Part shown: in pieces, positions 17,819-24,404 of the stretch | How the letters are laid out: each line of letters begins with the position of its first letter | Numbering within the stretch: the first letter of the stretch is position 1 | Origin: Psychrobacter sp. UBA3962 | Lineage (GTDB): Bacteria > Pseudomonadota > Gammaproteobacteria > Pseudomonadales > Moraxellaceae | Direction of reading: 5' to 3' | NCBI RefSeq assembly: GCF_002385225.1 | Contig: NZ_DGDC01000013.1 | Coordinates: 62,001-126,000 of the forward strand | Length of the DNA: 64,000 bases | Notes under the pieces: model-generated | Database searches by the model: none | Seen by the model: only the letters and a program-made list of their open reading frames with translations | Told to the model about the DNA's origin: nothing | Program-made: the position numbers and the translations under genes

Positions 17819-18640
17819 ATGATCAACTTATTTTCTAAATCTTTTTCAACCCCATCACCTGCTCTACCGAAAGTTGCTTTATTGGCTCTGGCTGTGGCCA
17901 TAACTGGGTGTAATAGTAATAGCACCGAAGCCAAGCAAAACCAACCCACTACCAGTAAAACTGCTAGCTCATCAGAGTCAGATGCTGCCGTGGTCAAAGC
18001 CATTGAAGACAATCTAAAAGCTTCTGGCATCGAACAAAAAATCCTATCTGCTGTGCCCACCAGTATGGAAAATATCTACTGGGTCAATGCTGAAGGCGCC
18101 CCAGCTTTTTATAGTGATAAAGAAGGTCGCCATATTATCCTCGGCCAAATATTGGAAGTGGGTCAATCACAACCTATTGAGATCAGTACTGAGTTAAGGG
18201 CTAAGATAGCCAAGGAAAAACTGGCCGCTGTGCCAAAAGATGAATTGATTATCTACCCTGCTAAGGGGGTAACCAAAGCAGTGATCTATAGCTTTACGGA
18301 TGCAGACTGCCCTTACTGTACTAAGATGCACTCTGAAATGAAGCAGCTTAACGCAGAAGGCATTGAGGTTCGTTATTTAGCTTGGCCACGCAGCCAAGAC
18401 AGTTTGCCAAAAATGGAATCTATCTGGTGTAGCGATGATCCTAAATCTGCCATGGATAAAGCCAAAAAAGGCCAACCCCTTTCTTCACCAAAATGTGACA
18501 GCCCTGTTCAATCTCATATTGAATTAGGTGTGAGTTTAGGTGTAAGCGGAACACCGGCGGTCTTTACCGAATCTGGGGTTCAAATTGGCGGTTACTTGCC
18601 AGCTAAAGAGATGGCAGCAGCGGCTATTGCCAACAAATAA
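17819..18640 (+). CDS. dsbC: DsbC-like thiol:disulfide interchange protein, predicted lipoprotein
   Basis: DsbC-type proteins isomerise wrong disulfides in the periplasm and are kept reduced by DsbD, which is encoded at 42455-44725. The 273-residue protein has a signal peptide ending in the lipobox AITGC (Cys31), a low-complexity linker, an N-terminal dimerisation-type domain, and a thioredoxin fold. Its active site is C164-P-Y-C167 and its cis-proline loop is VSGTPA. The CPYC motif differs from the CGYC of E. coli DsbC, and the lipid anchor is also unlike E. coli. The next gene, hom, fits the common dsbC-hom neighbourhood. Confidence 0.88.
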   Translation: MINLFSKSFSTPSPALPKVALLALAVAITGCNSNSTEAKQNQPTTSKTASSSESDAAVVKAIEDNLKASGIEQKILSAVPTSMENIYWVNAEGAPAFYSDKEGRHIILGQILEVGQSQPIEISTELRAKIAKEKLAAVPKDELIIYPAKGVTKAVIYSFTDADCPYCTKMHSEMKQLNAEGIEVRYLAWPRSQDSLPKMESIWCSDDPKSAMDKAKKGQPLSSPKCDSPVQSHIELGVSLGVSGTPAVFTESGVQIGGYLPAKEMAAAAIANK

Positions 18641-19016
18641 GGTTGGGCAGTTTTTTAATAAGCGCCTAAGAGCTTGAAGAGCTCCCTAAATCTGGATACT
18701 CCATTAAATTAATAAATAGGAATAAGATGGATTTAGGGGTTGCCTGTAGCAATGACTGTTAAGTAGTTAATGCTTTATTCAATTAACATTGACTGCTAAG
18801 ATAAATACCGCTTTGATATAAAACCGAAGATAAAGAGGTCAGCCATAGCAATTAAAGCACCCTAAATAAGGGCTGTTTAGTTTTAGAAAACAATAGTATT
18901 ATTAACCTATATAAGTAATAAGCTATAGGGGCTTTACCTTTATTGACTAAGCATTTCTATAATTTTATTAATACCAAAAAAAGATTATAACGCTGGATAA
19001 CACTACTGAGGATAAC
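18641..19016. other. Intergenic region between dsbC and hom
   Basis: No gene is visible. A 9-bp inverted repeat CCCTAAATC/GATTTAGGG at 18684-18692 and 18730-18738 encloses 37 nt; no T run follows, so it is not an obvious terminator. The rest is AT-rich and probably includes the hom promoter. Confidence 0.45.
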
Positions 19017-20354
19017 GTGAGCAAATCAATCAAACTTGCTATATTGGGACTGGGCACTGTGGGCACAGGTGTTCTAGACCTATTGAAGGACAACTTAAAG
19101 GAACTTAAGAGGCGTAGTGGTCACGATATTGTTATTACCCAGGTAGGCACCCGCCGTCAACGCGATGATATTGATCCTACCATCAAGCAAAACAGTGATT
19201 TAATGGCGATCGCCGAAAGCGATGATGTTGACATTGTGGTTGAAGTAATTGGTGGCATGACCGTTGCTAAAGAGGTGATTATTCACGCCATTAAAAACGG
19301 CAAACATGTGGTTACGGCAAACAAAGCGCTGCTTGCTGAACATGGTAATGAGATCTTTGCCCTGGCTGAAGAGCACAATGTTCATGTGGCGTATGAAGCC
19401 GCTGTTGCGGGTGGTATTCCTATTATTAAAGTATTGCGTGAAGCACTGGCTGCCAACAAGATTGACTGGTTAACCGGCATTATCAATGGTACCGGTAACT
19501 TCATCATGTCGGAGATGCGTGATAAAGGTCGCGATTTTGATGACGTATTGGCTGAAGCACAAGAGCTGGGCTATGCTGAAGCGGATCCTACCTTCGACGT
19601 GGAAGGGATTGATGCGGCGCATAAGTTAGCCCTATTGGCCTCAATCGCATTTGGTATCCCTCTACAGTTTGATAAAGTGTACTGTGAAGGCATTACCAAA
19701 ATCACCCTACAAGATGTGACTTACGCTGAAGAGCTGGGGTATCGCATTAAGCACTTAGGTTTTGCCGTACGTCGCTATGATGAGCAAGAAGCCGATGCTA
19801 CTGATAAAAAACTGACCGGCATTGAACTGCGGGTTCACCCCACTCTAATCCCTGAAGACAAGCTATTGGCCAACGTCAATGGGGTGAAGAACGCTGTGCT
19901 AGTGAACTCTCATCCGTTAGGGCAAACGCTTTATTATGGCGACGGTGCTGGTGCTGGCGCGACGGCTTCTGCGGTCATGGCAGACGTGATGGATTTAATC
20001 CGTGTATTGACGGTAAAAGATGGCCATCACGTTCCCCACCTTGCCTTTATGCCCAACCAATTGTCTGATACGCCAGTGTTAGCTGCAGATCAAATGATCA
20101 CCGGCTATTATTTGCGCCTAGAAGCCAAAGACACCCCTGGTGTACTGGCAGATGTGACCCGTATTCTAAGTGATGCAGGGATCAATATTGATGCCATTTT
20201 ACAAAAGCCTGCCCATCAAAAAGGTCAGGTACCTATCATTATTTTGACGCTACCCGTAATTGAAAATCAGATGAATAGCGCCATTAATAAGATTGAAGCG
20301 TTAGAAGCGATTACCTCGGATGTGGTGCGTATTCGCTTACATGAACTAGACTAG
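19017..20354 (+). CDS. hom: Homoserine dehydrogenase
   Basis: This 445-residue enzyme reduces aspartate semialdehyde to homoserine, at the branch to threonine and methionine. The N-terminal NAD(P) motif is LGLGTVGTGV at about 9-18, the catalytic region has GIINGTGNFIMSEM at about 154-167, and a C-terminal ACT domain (about 360-440, YYLRLEAKDTPGVLADVTRI) gives feedback control by amino acids. The start is GTG at 19017 with GAGGAT just upstream. In many gammaproteobacteria thrC follows directly; here the next gene is a thiolase. Confidence 0.96.
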   Translation: MSKSIKLAILGLGTVGTGVLDLLKDNLKELKRRSGHDIVITQVGTRRQRDDIDPTIKQNSDLMAIAESDDVDIVVEVIGGMTVAKEVIIHAIKNGKHVVTANKALLAEHGNEIFALAEEHNVHVAYEAAVAGGIPIIKVLREALAANKIDWLTGIINGTGNFIMSEMRDKGRDFDDVLAEAQELGYAEADPTFDVEGIDAAHKLALLASIAFGIPLQFDKVYCEGITKITLQDVTYAEELGYRIKHLGFAVRRYDEQEADATDKKLTGIELRVHPTLIPEDKLLANVNGVKNAVLVNSHPLGQTLYYGDGAGAGATASAVMADVMDLIRVLTVKDGHHVPHLAFMPNQLSDTPVLAADQMITGYYLRLEAKDTPGVLADVTRILSDAGINIDAILQKPAHQKGQVPIIILTLPVIENQMNSAINKIEALEAITSDVVRIRLHELD

Positions 20355-20482
20355 GACTAAAGCTAAGGCTTAGTTTTGGGTGAATGGATAATAAAAGAAG
20401 GCATCCTTTTTTATTCACCCACCTAAAATGGAAAGGTTTTATAGTCTGTTATAAATTACATTTCACAATTAAGGATAATAGT

Positions 20483-21664
20483 ATGTCTTCAGATTCAATT
20501 GTTATTGTTAGCGGTGCCCGTACTCCAATGGGCGGATTCCAAGGCGACCTTACCGGTGCCACTGCTCCACAACTTGGTGCTACTGCCATTAAAGCAGCCG
20601 TAGAACGTGCGGGTGTAAACGCGGAAGAGATTGATGAAGTCATTATGGGCTGCATCCTAACCGCAGGTATTGGCCAAGGCCCTGCTCGTCAAGCCATGCG
20701 TAATGCGGGTATTCCAGACAGTACTGGCGCTGTAACCATCAACAAACTTTGTGGTTCAGGCCTAAAAGCGGTGATGCAAGCTCATGATTCTATTAAAGCA
20801 GGCAGCGCTGACATCATCGTTGCCGGTGGAATGGAATCTATGACCAACGCCCCTTATATCTTACCTCAAGCCCGTGGTGGCTATCGTATGGGCCACAATG
20901 CAGTTAAAGACCATATGTTCCTTGATGGCTTAGAAGATGCTGATACCGGTAAGCTTATGGGACAGTTCGCCCAAGAAATGGCTGATGAAAAAGGCTATAC
21001 CCGCGAGCAAATGGATGATTTTGCTATTGAATCATTAAACCGCGCGTTAACCGCTATTAACGAAGGTCATTTCAAAGATGAAATCACTCCTGTTACGGTA
21101 AAAACCCGTAAAGGTGAAGTGGTTATCGATACCGACGAGCAGCCTGCTAAAGCCAATGCTGAGCGTATTCCTACTTTACGTCCTGCCTTTGCTAAAGAAG
21201 GCACCATTACTGCCGCCAACGCCAGCTCAATCTCTGATGGTGCAGCAGCGGTTGTGGTAACCTCTGAAAAAACAGCCAATGAAAAAGGCTTAAATATTGA
21301 AGCCCGTATCGTCGCTACTGCTACCAACTCATTACACCCAAGTAAGTTTACCATTGCCCCAATTGGTTCTATGGAAAAAGTACTAGAAAAAGCGGGTTGG
21401 TCAGTTGAAGATGTCGACTTATGGGAAATTAACGAAGCTTTCGCTATGGTAACCATGGCTGCAATGGATGAGATGAATATCCCTCATGCTAAGGTTAACA
21501 TCGAAGGGGGTGCTTGTGCCCTTGGTCACCCAGTAGGTTGTTCTGGTGCTCGTATCCTAGTGACCCTAATCAACTCTTTAAAGCGTACTGGTGGTAAGAA
21601 AGGGGTTGCGTCACTATGTATCGGTGGTGGTGAAGCCGTTGCGGTTGCAATCGAACTGCCTTAA
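20483..21664 (+). CDS. Acetyl-CoA C-acetyltransferase (thiolase)
   Basis: This 393-residue biosynthetic-type thiolase condenses two acetyl-CoA into acetoacetyl-CoA, or the reverse. It carries the acyl-accepting Cys90 in NKLCGSG, His349 in GHPVG and the base Cys379 in LCIGGG, all at their standard places. I start it at the ATG at 20483 (MSSDSIVIV) with AAGGATAAT upstream; a longer frame from 20384 is not family sequence. It has no beta-oxidation or PHB genes beside it. A strong terminator closes the unit. Confidence 0.94.
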   Translation: MSSDSIVIVSGARTPMGGFQGDLTGATAPQLGATAIKAAVERAGVNAEEIDEVIMGCILTAGIGQGPARQAMRNAGIPDSTGAVTINKLCGSGLKAVMQAHDSIKAGSADIIVAGGMESMTNAPYILPQARGGYRMGHNAVKDHMFLDGLEDADTGKLMGQFAQEMADEKGYTREQMDDFAIESLNRALTAINEGHFKDEITPVTVKTRKGEVVIDTDEQPAKANAERIPTLRPAFAKEGTITAANASSISDGAAAVVVTSEKTANEKGLNIEARIVATATNSLHPSKFTIAPIGSMEKVLEKAGWSVEDVDLWEINEAFAMVTMAAMDEMNIPHAKVNIEGGACALGHPVGCSGARILVTLINSLKRTGGKKGVASLCIGGGEAVAVAIELP

Positions 21665-21701
21665 TAGTGATCAAATAACTATTTAATTTTCTTACCTTAT
21701 T

Positions 21702-21729
21702 AAAGAGCCTCTTTTGAGGCTCTTTTTTT
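21702..21729 (+). terminator. Terminator after the thiolase gene
   Basis: A perfect 10-bp stem (21702-21711 with 21716-21725) with a TTTT loop runs into a T tract. Confidence 0.93.
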
Positions 21730-22091
21730 ATGCAAATCAGTAATGCTTGAAATTAATATACAGTGGATGTGTAACAGTGAACAAAGCTTTGTTAGTTAAT
21801 TTACACCACATTACACGCAATTACGGATCTTAATACTGTGATACTCGTTCACTATATAAACTCCAAATTTCTATTGTTATTCTAATAATCAAGTTATCGA
21901 CAAGCAATTAAAGATTAATTGTTGAGAAAGTTATTTAAGCAATTATTTTTAATTAAATCAGATACTTAACCGATACTTAAGTGTACGGTTTCGTTTTAAA
22001 GCCTTAAATATTATTAAATAAAAATTAACTTTAACCAATCAACAAAGTGTCAAACAACACTTGAAACTCAAACAAAAAAGGAAGAAGAATA
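21730..22091. promoter_or_regulatory. AT-rich upstream region of the first DUF2382 gene with repeats
   Basis: No gene is seen in about 360 nt. A perfect inverted repeat CAATTAA-AGA-TTAATTG lies at 21905-21921, and the direct repeat GATACTTAA occurs at 21961-21969 and 21972-21980, an 11-bp periodicity that would place both copies on one face of the helix. These are candidate regulator sites for the stress-type genes downstream. A strong GGAAGAAG ribosome binding site ends the region. Confidence 0.45.
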
Positions 22092-22940
22092 ATGAGTCAA
22101 CTAATTCGTTTAAAAGACATCCAAGCCACTCACCGTGATCTAATTGGTGATGACTATTATGATCCAACTGGTAAAACTGCTTATGGCGCCGCTGAAGAAA
22201 AAATCGGTAAAATTGAAGGTGCCTTAGTTGAAGATATTACAGGCCGCATCCGCTATTTAATTGTAGATGCAGGCGGCTGGTTCAGCTCAAAAGAAGTTTT
22301 AGTACCTGCCGGTCTAGCCCGTATCGTTGGTGATGACGTTTTCTTTGACAGCCTAACTAAATCTCAAGTAGAAGCCATGGAAGAATATGACCATGACTAT
22401 CAGTACAGCTATAATGAACAAGCCAATAAAGACCGTCAAGCTTTCGTAGCTGATACTATCCCAGCTGAAGAGCGCCTTGAGCTAAAAGACGATTACTACA
22501 ATGCTCCTAACACTCTAGAACTACTAGAAGAACGTCTAACTGTAAACAAAGATCGTATCGTTGCTGGTCTAGTTAAAGTGGGCAAACATGTGGTTTCTGA
22601 AGACCGTGCTGTAGATGTTGAGCTAGAAGAAGAACATGCTCATATCGAACGTACTGAAGTGAACCGTCCTACTGATCGTAGAATTGGGGATGATTTGGGT
22701 GCGGATTCTGTACAAGTTGAACTTGAAGCAGAGCGTGCGAATGTTACTAAAGAGACTTTCGTTACTGAAGAAGTTAATGTGGGTAAAACTACTGAACGTC
22801 ACACAGAAACTATCCATGAAACGATTCAGCGCGAAGAGCTAGATATCGACCGTGATGGTAATATTGTTGACCGTGAAGGTAACATTATCGACCGTGATGA
22901 TATTACTGCTGACGACGTACGTGCCTATCGTAATAAATAA
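22092..22940 (+). CDS. PRC-barrel plus DUF2382 (YsnF/AvaK) protein with C-terminal EF-hand-like loop
   Basis: The 282-residue, very acidic protein combines an N-terminal PRC-barrel-like domain (about 10-100, with GKIEGALVEDITGRIRYLIV) with a C-terminal DUF2382 domain. The latter holds the repeated LLEERLTVNKDR..AGLVKVGKHV and VELEAERANVTKETFVTEEVNV strands at about 140-235. YsnF-like proteins are general-stress proteins of unknown mechanism. At residues 251-262 the sequence DIDRDGNIVDRE fits a 12-residue EF-hand calcium loop, followed by a second partial copy (REGNIIDRDD). No signal peptide is present, so it is cytosolic. It is followed by its own terminator and by a second DUF2382 gene. Confidence 0.85.
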   Translation: MSQLIRLKDIQATHRDLIGDDYYDPTGKTAYGAAEEKIGKIEGALVEDITGRIRYLIVDAGGWFSSKEVLVPAGLARIVGDDVFFDSLTKSQVEAMEEYDHDYQYSYNEQANKDRQAFVADTIPAEERLELKDDYYNAPNTLELLEERLTVNKDRIVAGLVKVGKHVVSEDRAVDVELEEEHAHIERTEVNRPTDRRIGDDLGADSVQVELEAERANVTKETFVTEEVNVGKTTERHTETIHETIQREELDIDRDGNIVDREGNIIDRDDITADDVRAYRNK

Positions 22941-23015
22941 TCAATATTGATTATCTGAATTGCGAAAAATAGCAATCTTAGAGACTATAAAAACTCTTAG
23001 ATTGCAGTAAAAAAG

Positions 23016-23046
23016 AAGCCAGGGTTAATTAACTCTGGCTTTTTTT
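23016..23046 (+). terminator. Terminator after the first DUF2382 gene
   Basis: A near-perfect palindromic stem at 23016-23041 is followed by a T run. Confidence 0.88.
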
Positions 23047-23145
23047 AACGCTATCTATAACTAAGTAAACATAATAAAAACGCGCTTTAGTTATACCTCG
23101 GGTATGCTGTTAACAGTTACCTCTTTTATTTCCAAAGGAATGAAT

Positions 23146-23760
23146 ATGAACCCTCTATCAAATAATTCTAATAATTTAGACAATACCAATACTACCTCTT
23201 TAGAGTCACTACAAGAACAGCCTCAAACCACCCCTAACCGTTCAGTGACTGATCTATCTAACTCTACAGAATACGAAAAACAACGCACCTTAGTTGGTAA
23301 TATAGAGCTACTTGAAGAGCGTGCAGTTGTAGATAAAGAACGCCTTGATGTTGGCAAAGTAACCGTGACTAAGCACGTTAGAACAAAAACAGTCAATGTT
23401 CCAGTGGAACTGGTGGAAGAAGTATTGGTCATTGATACTGACTATTACGATGCTGACTCAAGACAATTCTTAAACTCAACTGCTAGTGAAGCTGATTTAG
23501 TACGTCATATTGAACCTACACTAGACAGTAAGCCCAGTATTACCGTTAATGGCAAGACAGTATCACTTGATCAAGAGCCTGTAGAGATTGTGATTTCTCG
23601 TCAGGTGGCAGTTATCAAAAAAGAAACTTATGCGGTACAGGATGTGGCCATCGAGAAGTCTACTCATATCCATAAAGATACTTTCGATGTGGAGCTGAAA
23701 CATGAAGAGTTAGATGTCCAAGAAGAAGGTTATTTTGATCATGAGATCCGTAAGCCTTAA
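23146..23760 (+). CDS. DUF2382 (YsnF/AvaK-like) stress protein without PRC barrel
   Basis: About 204 residues. A low-complexity Asn/Thr/Gln-rich N-terminal tail of about 45 residues leads into a DUF2382 domain with LLEERAVVDKERLDVGKVTVTKHV and a second copy around AVIKKETYAVQDVAIEK. It is a paralogue of the gene just upstream but lacks the PRC barrel and the EF-hand-like tail. The ATG at 23146 is preferred because AAAGGA lies 6 nt before it; ATGs at 23104 and 23140 also exist in frame. Role unknown; the pairing suggests that the two work together or arose by duplication. Confidence 0.82.
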   Translation: MNPLSNNSNNLDNTNTTSLESLQEQPQTTPNRSVTDLSNSTEYEKQRTLVGNIELLEERAVVDKERLDVGKVTVTKHVRTKTVNVPVELVEEVLVIDTDYYDADSRQFLNSTASEADLVRHIEPTLDSKPSITVNGKTVSLDQEPVEIVISRQVAVIKKETYAVQDVAIEKSTHIHKDTFDVELKHEELDVQEEGYFDHEIRKP

Positions 23761-23815
23761 TACTTAAACTGGAAACCTGATTAAAATAAACCGTTCACTA
23801 AATAAGTAACACAAA

Positions 23816-23843
23816 AAAATAGCCAGCAATTGCTGGCTATTTT
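23816..23843. terminator. Bidirectional terminator
   Basis: A perfect 28-nt palindrome (AAAATAGCCAGCAA and its complement) lies between the convergent DUF2382 and lipoprotein genes. Confidence 0.85.
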
Positions 23844-23906
23844 AATTTTATGGACACAAAATCAGTTATAAGCTGCTTTTATAAAATATCATTTATAAAA
23901 ATATCG

Positions 23907-24251
23907 TTATTCAGTAGCCGGTTGCTCTGTTTCAGCCGGTGCTGCGTCAGTAGAGGCTGGCTCTTTCACCATTTTCTCTTCTGGATCTGCAGTCATTGTG
24001 CCGTTCTCAACATCCATCGCTTGCGTCTGCTCTTCTTCAATACTATCAGAGCGCGCATCAACATCATCTAGATCATCAGCCACAATAACAGGATCATTGC
24101 CTTCAGCAGGCTCAGCTGACATTGGAACCTCTGTTTCAGCTTCTGCTACTGGGGCTTCTTCTGACTGTTTTTGACAGGCAGTAAGTCCCATTACTGCGGC
24201 CATTGCTGCAGTTAATACTGTTAACTTCATAGAGTGTTTGATACCCATCAT
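23907..24251 (-). CDS. Small acidic lipoprotein, unknown
   Basis: About 114 residues. A signal peptide (MKLTVLTAAMAAVMG) leads to the lipobox LTAC. The mature part is almost entirely low complexity, rich in Glu, Asp, Ala, Pro and Thr, with repeated EAPVAEAE/PAEGND-type runs and no folded-domain signature. I place the start at 24251 (MMGIKHSMKL), nine nt after AAAAGG; other ATGs lie at 24278 and 24257. It is a predicted membrane-anchored, probably disordered envelope protein. The acidic composition resembles that of cold- or salt-adapted bacteria. No family is recognised. Confidence 0.65.
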   Translation of the reverse strand: MMGIKHSMKLTVLTAAMAAVMGLTACQKQSEEAPVAEAETEVPMSAEPAEGNDPVIVADDLDDVDARSDSIEEEQTQAMDVENGTMTADPEEKMVKEPASTDAAPAETEQPATE

Positions 24252-24404
24252 AGTCATTATCCTTTTGTTTTGTGTCATTTAAAAACTCAGTTTCAAGCTC
24301 ATTCAGAGTGCTTAAGATTGGTGAATAGCACTCGAAATGTGTGCTTAGTTTTTGACACCAAGCTTAAATTTATAGTATCAAAAATTAGCTAATGTGGACA
24401 GCTA

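Noticed and set aside
20384..20482. N-terminal extension of the thiolase
   Set aside because: The extra 33 residues do not match thiolases, and a good ribosome binding site precedes the ATG at 20483.
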